Of a stretch of DNA of 64,000 nucleotides, positions 52,482 to 64,000 are shown piece after piece. Source of the stretch: Microbacterium enclense (GTDB taxonomy: Bacteria > Actinomycetota > Actinomycetes > Actinomycetales > Microbacteriaceae); the NCBI RefSeq assembly GCF_004022425.1, contig NZ_RBZY01000004.1, forward strand, positions 1 to 64,000. Direction: 5' to 3'. The position numbers were made by a program, and so were the translations under genes. The stretch's first letter is position 1. Every line of letters begins with the position of its first letter. The notes under the pieces were generated by a model that ran no database searches, was not told where the DNA came from, and saw nothing but the letters and a program-made list of their open reading frames with translations.

Positions 52482-52595
52482 CTCCCTCCCCCGCGCGCCG
52501 TCGCGTGAGTCGCCCGGATTCGTGGCCTCACGAGGCCGAGAAGCGACGAACCTCGGCGACCCACGCCCGCATCTCACCGGCACGGACCCGCCGGA

Positions 52596-52601
52596 TACGA
52601 T
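52596..52601 (+). promoter_or_regulatory. -10 element TACGAT, leaderless start of the asparaginase gene
   Basis: TACGAT, the 6 nt GGAGGG, then ATG at 52608. It is the same arrangement as before mutY. Confidence 0.65.
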
Positions 52602-52607
52602 GGAGGG

Positions 52608-53591
52608 ATGCCTGCCACAGCCCCGGATGCCGTCGAGCTCGCCGTCGTCGAACGCAGCGGATTCATCGAGTCGCGCCACCACGGGGTCGCCGTGGTTCTG
52701 GCGCCCGACGGGTCCGAGCACCTCGCCCTGGGCGACCCGTCGGCGCACTTCCTGCCCCGCTCGAGCATGAAGCCGCTGCAGGCGCTGGCGTGCCTCTCGG
52801 CGGGGGCGGACCTCGTCGGCGAACGCCTCGCCCTGTCGATGGCGAGCCACTGCGGCACCGAGCGGCACGTCGAGGTGGCCCGTGGCATCCTGGAATCCGC
52901 CGGGCTGACCGAAGACGACCTCGGCTGCCCCGCCGCCTGGCCGACCGACACGCAGAGCCGCGACGAGCTCGTCCGCGACCACGGCGTTCCCTCTCCCCTG
53001 CGAATGAACTGTTCGGGCAAGCATGCCGCGATGCTGTTGACCTGCGTGACGAACGGGTGGACGACGGCGGACTACCTCGACCCGCAGCACCCGCTGCAGG
53101 TGCACATCCGAGAGGTCATCGAGCGGCTGGTCGGCGAGCGGATCACCACGACCGCGATCGACGGGTGCGGCGCCCCGGTGTACGCGATGAGCCTGACCGG
53201 CCTCGCGCGCGCCATCCAGCGCCTCGCGACCTCGTCCGAGCGGTCGCCGTTCGCCCTCCACCGCAGCGCGGGCACCCTCGTGCGCGCCGTGCGCGAGAAC
53301 CCCTGGGCGATCGATGGCCCCGGCCGACCCGACACGATCGTGATCGAACGGCTCGGCGTCTTCTCCAAGATGGGTGCCGAGGGCGTGCAGGTGATGGCCG
53401 CGCCGAACGGCACGACGGTCGCCCTCAAGATGCTCGACGGTTCCAATCGCGCGGGTCACGCCGTCGCGCTCCGTCTGCTGGAGCGCGCGGGCGCCCTCGA
53501 GGCCGCTGCGGTCGCGGACGCCCTGTCCGCGCTGCCCCTCACCGTTCTCGGGGGCGGTCAGCAGGTCGGCGTCATCCGCGCCGCCGTCTGA
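52608..53591 (+). CDS. Asparaginase (class 3, Rhizobium etli ReAII/ReAV type)
   Basis: A 327-residue asparaginase of the beta-lactamase-like class 3, converting L-asparagine to aspartate and ammonia. The catalytic Ser-Lys pair is in PRSSMKPLQA near residues 50-59, the second Ser in MASHCGTERHVEV near 82, and the zinc-site Cys and Lys in NCSGKHAAML near 130, with another Cys in DGCGAPVYAMS near 185 and the later Lys in GVFSKMGAEGVQV near 250. All positions known from ReAV appear kept. The product aspartate could feed AspA. It is convergent with the permease gene, 10 bp apart. Confidence 0.88.
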   Translation: MPATAPDAVELAVVERSGFIESRHHGVAVVLAPDGSEHLALGDPSAHFLPRSSMKPLQALACLSAGADLVGERLALSMASHCGTERHVEVARGILESAGLTEDDLGCPAAWPTDTQSRDELVRDHGVPSPLRMNCSGKHAAMLLTCVTNGWTTADYLDPQHPLQVHIREVIERLVGERITTTAIDGCGAPVYAMSLTGLARAIQRLATSSERSPFALHRSAGTLVRAVRENPWAIDGPGRPDTIVIERLGVFSKMGAEGVQVMAAPNGTTVALKMLDGSNRAGHAVALRLLERAGALEAAAVADALSALPLTVLGGGQQVGVIRAAV

Positions 53592-53601
53592 ACAAGGACG
53601 G

Positions 53602-55134
53602 TCAGAGACCGCCGTCGACCGACCGCGGGTAGGCGATCGGTTCGTCGGGCACGAGCACCTCGGTGTCGCGGTTCAGGCTCTCGCCGCGGAAGAACGGCCG
53701 GGACCGCGGGAACGCGTACCAGAGCAGCATCAGCACGACGCCGATCGCGAGCGAGCCGATCCCCAGCACGAACGTGCCCCCGATCCCGAACAGGACGGTG
53801 TAGCCGTACTCCGGGTCGTACATGTCGATCGCCGACTGGACGAACGCGTAGGTGAGCATCAGCGCGCCGAGAAGGGGCAGGATGCCGCGATACACGAGGT
53901 TCCTGGCCGACGTGAACAGGTCGCGACGGAAGTACCAGACGCACGCGTAGCCCGTGATGGCGTAGTAGAACGCGATCGCGAGTCCGAGCGACAGGATCGA
54001 GTCCTGCAGGATGTTGTCGCTGATGAGCGTCATACCCACGTAGTAGATGCTCGCGACGATGCCCATGACCAGTGTCGAGAACGACGGTGTCTGGAACCGC
54101 GGGTGCACCGTGCTGAATCGCTGCGGGAGCGCCTTGTAGGCGGCCATGGCGAGCGTGCCGCGGGCGGTCGGAAGGATCGTGGTCTGCGTCGACGACACAG
54201 CCGAGATGAGGACCGCCACGATGAGGATCCAGCCGAACGGTCCGAAGAGCCCGTCCTTGAGCGCGAGGAACACGTCGTCGGCGTTGTCGGCGTTCGCCAA
54301 GCCGGTGCCGTCCTCACCGACACCGGCGTACATCATCGCGGCCACGGTCACGGCGACGTACGTACCGAGCAGGATGACCGTGGTCAACAGCGCCGCGCGG
54401 CCCGGAATGCGCTTCGGGTCCTTCGTCTCCTCGTTGAGGGCGAGGCACGTGTCCCAGCCCCAGTAGATGAACAGCGCGAGCAGAACCGCCTCGGTGAAGC
54501 CGCTCCAGTCGGTGAAGCCGAACGGGTTGAACCACGCGAGGTCGAAGGGCGTCGGATTCGGAGCCGTGCCGTCGAAGAACTTCCACAGGGCGACGACGAC
54601 GAACAGGGCCAGCACGAGGTACTGCACCCCGAGCAGGATGTTCTGGATGCGCTCGCCGATCTCGACACCGCGGTAGCTGACGTAGGTCATCGCGGCGATG
54701 AATGCGACACCCGTCGCCGTGACCAGGGGGACGTTCTCCGCGAGAGACCCGTCGCCGATCAGCGACCACAGATAGATGCCCGCGATCTGGGCGAGGTTGG
54801 CGAGCACCACCATGCCCGCAACCGCGACCCCCCAGCCGCCCATCCAACCCACCCACGGCCCGAAGGCCTTCGTCCCCCACGTGAACGTCGTGCCGCAGTC
54901 GGGCACGTCGTTGTTCAACTCGCGGTAGGCGAACGCGATGAAGAGCATCGGGATGAACGCGATGATGAACGCGATGGGAGCCGAGGCGCCCACCGCGAGG
55001 ACGACGAAACCGAGAGTGGCGACGAGCGAGTACACCGGCGCGGTGGAGGCGAGACCGATGACGGTCGAGCCCCAGAGGCCCAGGGTTCCCGCGGCCAGGC
55101 CCTTGCCGGCCGTCCGTTCGGGTGCGGAGGTCAT
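53602..55134 (-). CDS. APC-superfamily amino-acid permease
   Basis: A 510-residue transporter with about 12 hydrophobic segments. The first helix carries GLWGSTVIGLASTAPVYSL near residues 18-36, the usual unwound TM1 glycines. Next come FAYRELNNDVPDCGTTFTWG near 68-87 and GWDTCLALNEETKDPKR near 238, the family intracellular loop. Amino-acid or amine uptake is inferred; the specificity is not clear. The ATG at 55134 follows TACGTT by 6 nt; a longer frame to 55215 runs into PP2C. It is convergent with the asparaginase gene, so a common role in asparagine or aspartate use is possible but unproven. Confidence 0.88.
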   Translation of the reverse strand: MTSAPERTAGKGLAAGTLGLWGSTVIGLASTAPVYSLVATLGFVVLAVGASAPIAFIIAFIPMLFIAFAYRELNNDVPDCGTTFTWGTKAFGPWVGWMGGWGVAVAGMVVLANLAQIAGIYLWSLIGDGSLAENVPLVTATGVAFIAAMTYVSYRGVEIGERIQNILLGVQYLVLALFVVVALWKFFDGTAPNPTPFDLAWFNPFGFTDWSGFTEAVLLALFIYWGWDTCLALNEETKDPKRIPGRAALLTTVILLGTYVAVTVAAMMYAGVGEDGTGLANADNADDVFLALKDGLFGPFGWILIVAVLISAVSSTQTTILPTARGTLAMAAYKALPQRFSTVHPRFQTPSFSTLVMGIVASIYYVGMTLISDNILQDSILSLGLAIAFYYAITGYACVWYFRRDLFTSARNLVYRGILPLLGALMLTYAFVQSAIDMYDPEYGYTVLFGIGGTFVLGIGSLAIGVVLMLLWYAFPRSRPFFRGESLNRDTEVLVPDEPIAYPRSVDGGL

Positions 55135-55140
55135 CTGCTG

Positions 55141-55146
55141 AACGTA
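55141..55146 (-). promoter_or_regulatory. -10 element TACGTT, leaderless start of the permease gene
   Basis: On the minus strand TACGTT, 6 nt, then ATG at 55134. It lies in the 46-bp gap behind the PP2C stop. Confidence 0.6.
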
Positions 55147-55180
55147 GAAGTCAGCAGGCCCCCGGGTCAAGCACCGCCGG

Positions 55181-55954
55181 TCAGGCGGCGCGTCGGGTGA
55201 CGTCGAGCACGACAATGGTGATGTTGTCGCGGCCGCCGTTCTCGAGCGCCGCCGCCATCATGGCCTCGACAGCATCGGCCGGGTCGGGGTTCGCCTCGAG
55301 GAAGTGACGGATGCCGAAATCGGTGAGTTCCTTCGTCAGCCCGTCCGAGCAGATGACGAAGCGGTCGCCGTCGAGCACCTCGAGGCGGAGGTAGTCGGGT
55401 TTGACGCTGTCACTCGGTCCGACGGCACGCGTGATCACGTTCCCGTAGGGGTGGTTCTCGGCCTCTTCCGGGCTCAGCCGGCCGGCGGCGATGAGCTCTT
55501 GCACGACCGAGTGGTCGGTCGTGATCTGGACGATGTCGTCATCGCGCAGGAGATAGACACGGGAGTCGCCGATGTTCAACGTCACCCAGTGCGGTTCGTC
55601 ACCGGCCGCTTCGAGGTACAGGCCCGTGAGGGTCGTTCCCGTCCCCTCGTCGGTGGTCCCGGGGTGGGCGACGATGTCTTTCACCGCGCGCGAAAGGGCC
55701 TTCTCGATGTTCTTCGGGGAGACGGTGCCGCCCTCGACGACCGCGCGCAGCCGTTCGACGGTACTGGCGCTCGCGATCTCGCCTCCCAGGTGCCCGCCCA
55801 TCCCGTCGGCGACGACGAAGAGCGGGAACTCCGCCAGGACGGCGTCCTGGTTGACCTCGCGACGTTTGCCGGTGTCGGTGGTCGCCGCCCAGGAGAGGTC
55901 GAGCGCGCCGCCCGTGACCGGGACAGTCCGCGAATGGGTGGTCACCTCGGGCAC
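55181..55954 (-). CDS. PP2C-family serine/threonine phosphatase
   Basis: A 257-residue Mn/Mg-dependent protein phosphatase of the PstP/Stp type. Metal-site motifs are all present: VNQDAVL near residue 35, VADGMGGHLGGEIAS near 49-63, GTGTTLTGLYL near 107, NIGDSRVYLL near 127, CSDGLTKELTD near 201 and GGRDNITIVVLDV near 240. There is no transmembrane anchor, unlike mycobacterial PstP. The GTG at 55954 has GGAGG 7 nt upstream. No Ser/Thr kinase gene adjoins it in this window, so its partner kinase lies elsewhere. Confidence 0.92.
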   Translation of the reverse strand: MPEVTTHSRTVPVTGGALDLSWAATTDTGKRREVNQDAVLAEFPLFVVADGMGGHLGGEIASASTVERLRAVVEGGTVSPKNIEKALSRAVKDIVAHPGTTDEGTGTTLTGLYLEAAGDEPHWVTLNIGDSRVYLLRDDDIVQITTDHSVVQELIAAGRLSPEEAENHPYGNVITRAVGPSDSVKPDYLRLEVLDGDRFVICSDGLTKELTDFGIRHFLEANPDPADAVEAMMAAALENGGRDNITIVVLDVTRRAA

Positions 55955-56076
55955 GAACGATCCTCCGGTTGGCCGACATCTTCGCCGGCGGGAACGCACG
56001 GCTCTGTCATCCTAGTCGACACGCGGACGTCGCCTCGGGACGCCGCCGGGCGCGGCGCCGGCGGCCCGGATCCCCC

Positions 56077-56107
56077 TGGGCTCCCCGCCGTTCACGCGGG
56101 GAGCCCA
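56077..56107 (-). terminator. Hairpin behind the DUF5684-like gene
   Basis: A perfect 12-bp stem (56077-56088 with 56096-56107) and a 7-nt loop lie 10 bp past the stop codon of the gene at 56118. No U-tract follows. Confidence 0.65.
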
Positions 56108-56117
56108 CGGCGTGCGG

Positions 56118-56810
56118 TCAGGACTGGGGACCCGCCGGCGGAGGCGGCGTCGGTCCTGCCGGCGGCGCGGGTGGCGGCGGCGTGGTGCCGGCCGCCGGTG
56201 GCGTCTGCGGCGGGCTGTAGGGCTGAGCGGGCGGTGCGTAACCGGCGGCCGGCGCACCGTAGCCTCCTGTGGCGGGCGGTGCCTGCACCTGCTGACCGGG
56301 CTGTACCGGGATGCCGTTCCAGACCGTCTTGTCCGCGAGGAACGAGTTCGCCCACGGCGAGGGCTGGATGTTCGGGTTCCAGGGGTTGCTGCCGAAGGCG
56401 AGGATGCCGAGCCAGATCCACTGGCCGAGCGGCCCGAGGATGAACAACAGCAGGATCGGCCAGTCGCGGCCGAACTTCGCGTTCACCCGGTACGCCACCA
56501 TGATCAAGGCGACGAACAGTGCCAGACCCGCCAGGTACTGCAGGACCGGGATGGCCGAGGCGACCACGAGCCCGAGGATCACCCACGGCGAGAAGTCGCC
56601 GAGCTTGGCCAGGACGAGGTAGTTGTAGATCGGCACCCAGGCGCGCCACTTGCCCTGTACGCCCGCCTTCTCGAAGACCTTCGACAGAAGGAAGGCACTG
56701 ATGACGTAGGCCACGATGGCGAAGAGGAAGCCGAAGAGGCCGAGGATCAGGAAGGCAGCGGCCGACGCGGCGTCGCCGGCGCCGTAGTCGTAGTAAGCCA
56801 GATGGATCAT
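56118..56810 (-). CDS. DUF5684-like membrane protein with a proline-rich tail
   Basis: A 230-residue protein with four hydrophobic helices in the first 140 residues, a KWRAWVPIYNYLVLAKLG loop typical of DUF5684 proteins, and a WNPNIQPSPWA segment. The last 70 residues are rich in Pro, Gly and Ala (PPPPAPPAGPTPPPP) and probably lie outside the membrane. The function of the family is unknown. The ATG at 56810 is chosen because AGAGGA precedes it; an extension to 56840 is possible. It stands alone between PP2C and yaaA on the same strand. Confidence 0.75.
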   Translation of the reverse strand: MIHLAYYDYGAGDAASAAAFLILGLFGFLFAIVAYVISAFLLSKVFEKAGVQGKWRAWVPIYNYLVLAKLGDFSPWVILGLVVASAIPVLQYLAGLALFVALIMVAYRVNAKFGRDWPILLLFILGPLGQWIWLGILAFGSNPWNPNIQPSPWANSFLADKTVWNGIPVQPGQQVQAPPATGGYGAPAAGYAPPAQPYSPPQTPPAAGTTPPPPAPPAGPTPPPPAGPQS

Positions 56811-56926
56811 GACGAAGTTCCTCTCGGGTCGGGTGCACACGGGCGCCCGAATTACGGACGGGAGTCTCCCGTGTAGGTCATGGTAGCGAACCTGAATGTT
56901 CGCTGAAAGTACCCGGTTCGCGAAGG

Positions 56927-57676
56927 TCAGACCAGCACTTCCACCTCGCCCGCTGCCCCGTCGCGCACCACGACCCCGGACGACCGCGCCCAGTGGAGCA
57001 AGTCGGCCCGGGACGCGATGTCCGCCCGCATGGTGGCCAGCGCGCGCGTGAGCTCACCCTTCGCTCTCTTGTTGAGGTGGTTGAGCGCCCGCACCGTTCC
57101 ATCCGCACCCGCGGAGACCACGCGGACGTACACCCCGTCGACGCCTGCCGGGACAGGGCCGAGGGCGGCGTACGCCTCGGACCGGAGATCCAGGACGAAG
57201 CCCGGCGTGACTTCTCGGATCGCCGTGGACACGGCATCCCTCCAGATGTTCCGCGGCGACGGCGCACCGGGAAGCGAGGTCGACGCCGAGAGGCGGTACA
57301 TCGGAATTCCATCGAGCGCCCCCACCGGGCCGAACGGCGCCGAATGGATGAGGACGTGAGCACCCAGCCACGAACGGGCGCTCGCGTCGAGGGTCTCGGC
57401 ATCCAGGGCATCGAAGAGCACGCCTGTATACCGATCGACCGCGGGGAGCGTGGGCGCAGACCGCAGGGCGGCATTGTGGGCGACCTCGTGTCGGCGGCGC
57501 GCGCTGAGCTTGAGCACGCGAAGGGACGCCTCTTCGTCGGCGCTCAGCGCGACCAATGCGTCCACGACCTCCTCGCGCTGCGCGCGGAGTGACGGGAGGG
57601 CGAGCATGCCCAGGTCGATCGGAGCGCCGTCGCCGGCGGGGCGTTTGGTCTCGGACGGGGGAAGGAGAACGAGCAT
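56927..57676 (-). CDS. yaaA: YaaA family peroxide stress protein
   Basis: A 249-residue UPF0246 protein. E. coli YaaA binds DNA and limits free iron and oxidative damage during peroxide stress. The N-terminus MLVLLPPSETK is the family signature; AVDRYTGVLFDALD near residue 85, the HVLIHSAPFGPVGALDGIPMYRLS stretch near 110-133 (its core) and the LDLRSEAYAAL segment near 170 agree. It is cytoplasmic. The ATG at 57676 has GAGGT 4-5 nt upstream. It follows the atp operon on the same strand, after a hairpin. Confidence 0.88.
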   Translation of the reverse strand: MLVLLPPSETKRPAGDGAPIDLGMLALPSLRAQREEVVDALVALSADEEASLRVLKLSARRRHEVAHNAALRSAPTLPAVDRYTGVLFDALDAETLDASARSWLGAHVLIHSAPFGPVGALDGIPMYRLSASTSLPGAPSPRNIWRDAVSTAIREVTPGFVLDLRSEAYAALGPVPAGVDGVYVRVVSAGADGTVRALNHLNKRAKGELTRALATMRADIASRADLLHWARSSGVVVRDGAAGEVEVLV

Positions 57677-57695
57677 GCGACCTCGGGAGAACGAG

Positions 57696-57733
57696 CGACG
57701 CGCGCCGCCCGGCGAACCGGACGACGCGCGTCG
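57696..57733 (-). terminator. Hairpin behind the atp operon
   Basis: CGACGCGCG (57696-57704) pairs with CGCGCGTCG (57725-57733) around a 20-nt loop that has further GC pairing potential. It lies 14 bp past the atpC stop and would end the atp transcript. There is no strong U-tract. Confidence 0.6.
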
Positions 57734-57747
57734 TGAGAGAGGGAGTG

Positions 57748-58008
57748 TCAGGAGACGAGCGAAGCGTGACCGGCGACGATCGTCAGCTCGTCGTCCGCCA
57801 TCGACAGGAACCCGTCCTCGGCACTGGCGATGGTCTTGGTTCCATCGACGCCCGTGATGCGGACCTCGCCCTGGGCGAGGATGGCGAGCACGGGCTCGTG
57901 ACCCTGCATGAAACCGATCTCGCCCTCGACCGTCTTGGCCACGACGAGCGTCGCCTCACCGGTCCAGACCTCGGCTTCGGCCGAGACGAGGTTCACGCGC
58001 AGCGGCAT
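57748..58008 (-). CDS. atpC: ATP synthase epsilon subunit
   Basis: An 86-residue F1 epsilon subunit, part of the rotor stalk and a regulator of ATP hydrolysis. LRVNLVSAEAEVWTGEAT opens the protein, and GEIGFMQGHEPVLAIL near residues 29-44 is the family core. The C-terminal helical hairpin is missing, as in other short actinobacterial forms, so the inhibitory helix known from E. coli is probably absent. The ATG at 58008 lies one base after the atpD stop. It is the last gene of the operon. Confidence 0.93.
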   Translation of the reverse strand: MPLRVNLVSAEAEVWTGEATLVVAKTVEGEIGFMQGHEPVLAILAQGEVRITGVDGTKTIASAEDGFLSMADDELTIVAGHASLVS

Positions 58009-58009
58009 C

Positions 58010-60380
<2,371 letters not shown>

Positions 60381-60404
60381 GATTCCGTTCTCGTGTCGCC
60401 GCTA

Positions 60405-62036
60405 TCAGCGACGGCCCTTGACGATCCGCTCCTGGTTGACGTCCTCGGCCTCGGCCGCCTCGACCTGTTCGGCGCCCACGACGCCCTGGTCGGTGCCCGG
60501 CTGGAACTCGAGGATGAACTCGTCGATCTTCTTCTCGAGCTCGGCGACCGTGTCGTCACCCAGCGCGTTGGTCTCGCGCAGCGTGTCGAGGACCGTCGAG
60601 TTACGACGCAGGTAGTCCAGCAGCTCGCTCTCGAAGCGCAGCACGTCGGACACCTCGATGGTGTCGAGCTTGCCGTTGGTTCCGGCCCAGATCGAGACGA
60701 CCTGCTCCTCGACCGGGTACGGCGAGTACTGCGGCTGCTTCAGCAGCTCGGTCAGACGCGCACCACGAGCCAGCTGGCGACGCGAGGCCGCGTCGAGGTC
60801 GCTCGCGAACATCGCGAACGCCTCGAGCGAGCGGTACTGCGCCAACTCGAGCTTCAGCGTTCCGGAAACCTTCTTGATCGACTTCACCTGGGCGTCACCG
60901 CCGACGCGCGACACCGAGATGCCGACATCGACCGCGGGGCGCTGGTTCGCGTTGAAGAGGTCGGACTGAAGGAAGATCTGGCCGTCGGTGATCGAGATCA
61001 CGTTGGTCGGAATGTACGCCGAGACGTCGTTGGCCTTGGTCTCGATGATGGGCAGACCCGTCATCGAACCCGCGCCGAGCTCGTCGGACAGCTTGGCGCA
61101 ACGCTCGAGCAGACGCGAGTGCAGGTAGAACACGTCGCCGGGGTACGCCTCACGGCCCGGCGGGCGACGGAGGAGCAGCGAAACGGCACGGTAGGCCTCG
61201 GCCTGCTTCGACAGGTCGTCGAAGATGATGAGGACGTGCTTGCCGCCGTACATCCAGTGCTGCCCGATGGCAGAGCCCGTGTACGGAGCGAGGTACTTGA
61301 AGCCGGCGGGGTCGGACGCGGGGGCGGCGACGATGGTGGTGTACTCCATCGCTCCGGCGTCTTCGAGCGCTCCCTTGACGGAGGCGATCGTCGAACCCTT
61401 CTGACCGATGGCGACGTAGATGCAGCGGACCTGCTTGTTGACGTCGCCCGACTCCCAGTTGGCCTTCTGGTTGATGATCGTGTCGATCGCGATGGCCGTC
61501 TTGCCGGTCTGGCGGTCGCCGATGATGAGCTGGCGCTGGCCACGACCGACGGGGATCATCGCGTCGATCGCCTTGATGCCGGTCTGAAGGGGCTCGTGAA
61601 CGCTCTTGCGCTGCATGACGCCCGGCGCCTGCAGCTCGAGGGCGCGGCGGCCCTCGGTCGCGATCTCGCCGAGACCGTCGATCGGGTTGCCCAGCGGGTC
61701 GACGACACGACCCAGGTAGCCGTCGCCGACGCCGACCGAGAGGACCTCGCCGGTGCGGGTGACGCTCTGGCCTTCCTCGATGCCGGAGAACTCGCCGAGG
61801 ACGACGACACCGATCTCGTGCTCGTCCAGGTTCTGCGCGAGACCCAGCGTGCCGTCACCGAAGCGGATGAGTTCGTTCGCCATGACGCCGGGCAGTCCCT
61901 CGACGTGAGCGATGCCGTCGGCCGCGTCGACGACGGTGCCGACCTCGGTCGCACCCGCGCCCGTCGGCTCGTAGGCGTTGACGAAGTCCTTCAGCGCGTC
62001 ACGGATGACGTCGGGGCTGATAGAGAGTTCTGCCAT
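60405..62036 (-). CDS. atpA: ATP synthase alpha subunit
   Basis: A 543-residue non-catalytic F1 subunit. The P-loop is [17 protein letters not shown] near residues 170-186, followed by [14 protein letters not shown] and the arginine-finger region [20 protein letters not shown] near 369-388. A C-terminal Glu/Asp-rich tail of about 30 residues extends beyond E. coli AtpA, as is common in actinobacteria. The ATG at 62036 has GAAGGAAG just upstream. Confidence 0.97.
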   Translation of the reverse strand: MAELSISPDVIRDALKDFVNAYEPTGAGATEVGTVVDAADGIAHVEGLPGVMANELIRFGDGTLGLAQNLDEHEIGVVVLGEFSGIEEGQSVTRTGEVLSVGVGDGYLGRVVDPLGNPIDGLGEIATEGRRALELQAPGVMQRKSVHEPLQTGIKAIDAMIPVGRGQRQLIIGDRQTGKTAIAIDTIINQKANWESGDVNKQVRCIYVAIGQKGSTIASVKGALEDAGAMEYTTIVAAPASDPAGFKYLAPYTGSAIGQHWMYGGKHVLIIFDDLSKQAEAYRAVSLLLRRPPGREAYPGDVFYLHSRLLERCAKLSDELGAGSMTGLPIIETKANDVSAYIPTNVISITDGQIFLQSDLFNANQRPAVDVGISVSRVGGDAQVKSIKKVSGTLKLELAQYRSLEAFAMFASDLDAASRRQLARGARLTELLKQPQYSPYPVEEQVVSIWAGTNGKLDTIEVSDVLRFESELLDYLRRNSTVLDTLRETNALGDDTVAELEKKIDEFILEFQPGTDQGVVGAEQVEAAEAEDVNQERIVKGRR

Positions 62037-62097
62037 TGTCTTCCTTCGTTCGTGGGGCGCGAGCCCCCAGATCTCCACCCGCTCGGGCGGGAAAGTC

Positions 62098-62889
62098 TTA
62101 GCCGGCGATGCGCTGGCGAAGGTCGGCGAGTCGTGCGGACACGCTCGCGTCGATGACGTCGTCGGCGATCTGCACGCGCAGGCCGCCTACCACCGTCGGG
62201 TCGATCACAGTGTTCAGGCTGACCGCTGCGCCGTACCGCGCGCGCAACGCGTTCTGCAGACGGGTCTGCTGCTCAGCGCTCAGGGGGGCCGCAGCGGAGA
62301 CCGTCGCGACGATGCTCGAGCGCTGATCGGCCACGATGGCCTCCGCGCGCCGCAGGAGCGCACGGATACGACGACCGCGGGCCTGCTGCACGAGGGACGA
62401 GACGATGAGGGTCGTCGCGGCGCTCGCGCGTCCCTCGAGGAGGGTCGACACGAGCGAGACCTTCGCCGAAGAGTCGCCCATACGACCACCCAGCGCGAGT
62501 TCGAGCTCGCCGTTCGACGACACCGTGCGGGAGAACTGGAAGAGCTCGCCCTCGATGTCGACGGACCGATCGGCCACCGCGGCCGCTCGGACGGCGAGTT
62601 CTTCCAACCCGTCCACGAACTCGGCGGCGTTCGACCACCGCTGCTCCGCAGCGCGACGCAGGAGCGAGACGGTCGGCTCGCGGAACGTCGAACCGAAGAC
62701 CGCGGTCACCAGTCCCTCGCGAGCGGCAGCCGGTGCTGTCGGGTCGGACAGCGCGCCGCTCAACTGCGCCGACCCGCTCACGGCGCCGACGACCGCGAAG
62801 AGCTCGCGGGCGACGTCGAGGTCGACGCCCGGGGTCGCCGTCAGCGCCTCGGTGGTCGCGGTCCGCGCCTGAGTGGTCGCGCTGCCCAT
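62098..62889 (-). CDS. atpH: ATP synthase delta subunit
   Basis: A 263-residue stator subunit linking F1 to the b subunit. It is longer than the 180 residues of E. coli AtpH, as in actinobacteria. [17 protein letters not shown] near residue 35, [19 protein letters not shown] near 168-186 and the [20 protein letters not shown] signature near 230-249 identify it. Its ATG shares one base with the atpF stop (TAATG), so the genes are coupled. No fusion with AtpF, as seen in mycobacteria, is present. Confidence 0.94.
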   Translation of the reverse strand: MGSATTQARTATTEALTATPGVDLDVARELFAVVGAVSGSAQLSGALSDPTAPAAAREGLVTAVFGSTFREPTVSLLRRAAEQRWSNAAEFVDGLEELAVRAAAVADRSVDIEGELFQFSRTVSSNGELELALGGRMGDSSAKVSLVSTLLEGRASAATTLIVSSLVQQARGRRIRALLRRAEAIVADQRSSIVATVSAAAPLSAEQQTRLQNALRARYGAAVSLNTVIDPTVVGGLRVQIADDVIDASVSARLADLRQRIAG

Positions 62890-63446
62890 TACTGGGCCGC
62901 CTTCTCGGAGGCTTCGAGCTCGGCGAGGAAGCGGTCGACCACGGCCTGCGCACGGGCGTCGTCGGAGAGCGTCTCACCGATGACGTTTCCGGCGAGGTCG
63001 ACGGCCAGCGTGCCCACCTCGGCGCGCAGCGAGACGAGGGTCGACTGACGCTCGGCTTCGATCTGCGCGTGCGCAGCAGCGGTGAGGCGTGCGGCCTCGC
63101 TGGACGCGGTTTCCTTCGCCTCGGCGACGATCTTCTTGCCGTCCTCACGGGCGGCCTCGCGGATCTCACCGGCTTCCTTGCGCGCCGCGGCGAGCTGAGC
63201 GGTGTACTGCTCGAGCGCGGCCTCGGCCTCGCGCTGCGCCTCATCGGCCTTGGCGATGTTGCCCTCGATGGCGGCGCTGCGCGCGTCGAGAACCTTCGCC
63301 ATCCGCGGCAGCGCGATGCGCCAGACCACGAAGCCGATGATGACGAAGCAGACCAGCGACCAGGTGATGTCGTAGACCGCGGGCAGAAGCGGATTACCGC
63401 CGCTGTGACCCTCTTCGGCTGCGACCGTGACAAGAGCCTGAAGCAT
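62889..63446 (-). CDS. atpF: ATP synthase b subunit
   Basis: A 185-residue stator stalk. A hydrophobic helix near residues 26-46 (ITWSLVCFVIIGFVVWRIAL) anchors it; the rest is a long, charged, Ala-rich coiled coil with LDARSAAIEGNIAKADEAQ near 53-71, ending in a FLAELEASEKAAQ tail. A short N-terminal stretch precedes the helix. AAGGAG lies 5 nt before the ATG. It is between atpE (28 bp) and atpH (overlap). Confidence 0.94.
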   Translation of the reverse strand: MLQALVTVAAEEGHSGGNPLLPAVYDITWSLVCFVIIGFVVWRIALPRMAKVLDARSAAIEGNIAKADEAQREAEAALEQYTAQLAAARKEAGEIREAAREDGKKIVAEAKETASSEAARLTAAAHAQIEAERQSTLVSLRAEVGTLAVDLAGNVIGETLSDDARAQAVVDRFLAELEASEKAAQ

Positions 63447-63474
63447 CCTGTCTCCTTACTCGTGGATCGGGCGG

Positions 63475-63738
<264 letters not shown>

Positions 63739-63757
63739 TCAGCCAGGCGGCAGATCG

Positions 63758-64000
63758 TCAGTGCTCTTCCGCCACCGCGAGCTGGATGTAGACCGCGGTG
63801 AGGATCGTGAAGACGTAGGCCTGCAGGAGAGCCACGAACACCTCGAAGAGAGTGAACGCGAGCCCCAGCGTGAGCGTTCCTGCCGCCAGCGGGGTCAGCC
63901 AGTTGAAGCTGAAGAAGAAGAAGTTGGTCGCCGAGAAGAACAGCACCAGCATGAGGTGGCCGACGATCATGTTCAGCAGCAGTCGGAGGAAGAGCGAGAC
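63758..64000 (-). CDS. atpB: ATP synthase a subunit (partial, truncated by window end)
   Basis: The C-terminal 80 residues of the membrane a subunit, which forms the proton half-channels. The essential Arg lies in VSLFLRLLLNMIVGHLM at the edge of the window, in the RLxxNMxxGH motif. FEVFVALLQAYVFTILTAVYI forms the last helix (core shown), with the conserved Gln. The 5' part of the gene lies beyond 64000. The stop is 44 bp from atpE. Confidence 0.95.
   Translation of the reverse strand, partial: VSLFLRLLLNMIVGHLMLVLFFSATNFFFFSFNWLTPLAAGTLTLGLAFTLFEVFVALLQAYVFTILTAVYIQLAVAEEH

Noticed and set aside
52608-55134. Asparaginase and permease as one operon
   Set aside because: They are convergent, each with its own leaderless -10 element, so co-transcription is impossible even if their roles are related.

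Overview
The window is about 64 kb of very GC-rich chromosome from an actinobacterium, most likely Microbacteriaceae and close to Microbacterium. The evidence is core-gene synteny (nusA-ylxR-infB-rbfA, truB-ribF, dxr-rseP-ispG, the atp operon in B-E-F-H-A-G-D-C order), very frequent GTG starts and actinobacterial family versions (short MutY, fused TrpEG, short AtpC). The genus call is inference. No phage, IS element, tRNA, rRNA or CRISPR array was seen.

Layout. 1-5.9 kb: YceI, FKBP isomerase, PrsW-like protease, FAH-family hydrolase, aspartase, CpdA-like phosphoesterase. 6-9.5 kb: oligopeptidase B, then five directly oriented 48-bp palindromes around a gene for a putative DUF559 (PD-(D/E)XK) protein. 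9.6-14.5 kb: phosphofructokinase, a SNF2 helicase, a DHA2 exporter. 14.5-24.6 kb: translation and RNA genes (ribF, truB, rbfA, infB, ylxR, nusA) with mutY and a CPBP protease among them. 24.9-30.1 kb: glycogen phosphorylase, aldo/keto reductase, proS. 30.2-34.6 kb: a sigma factor coupled to a membrane-anchored protein, a secreted zincin candidate, pyrrolidone-carboxyl peptidase and a BenE transporter. 34.6-43.3 kb: ispG, rseP and dxr on the minus strand, interrupted by plus-strand trpEG (with a tryptophan attenuator) and a MurE-like ligase, then an FKBP lipoprotein. 43.5-51.9 kb: acyltransferase, then dihydroxyacetone and glycerol catabolism (dhaKLM, SorC regulator, glpD, glpF, glpK). 52-57.7 kb: OsmC, asparaginase, amino-acid permease, PP2C phosphatase, a DUF5684-like membrane protein, YaaA. 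57.7-64 kb: ATP synthase operon, cut by the window edge inside atpB.

How genes work together. Glycerol enters through GlpF and is oxidised through GlpK and GlpD; dihydroxyacetone is phosphorylated by DhaKLM using PTS phosphate. A SorC regulator sits between the two arms with a strong operator-like palindrome. IspG and Dxr are two MEP-pathway enzymes. The fused anthranilate synthase appears to be controlled by attenuation through an 11-residue leader peptide with two tandem Trp codons.

Three patterns run across the whole window: (1) sixteen genes start exactly 6 nt after a TANNNT hexamer, which indicates leaderless transcripts; (2) long inverted repeats occupy many intergenic gaps, in at least two repeated families; (3) the heptamer GGCATCC/GGATGCC is strongly over-represented. 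The best candidate for something undescribed is the palindrome array at 8125-9512.
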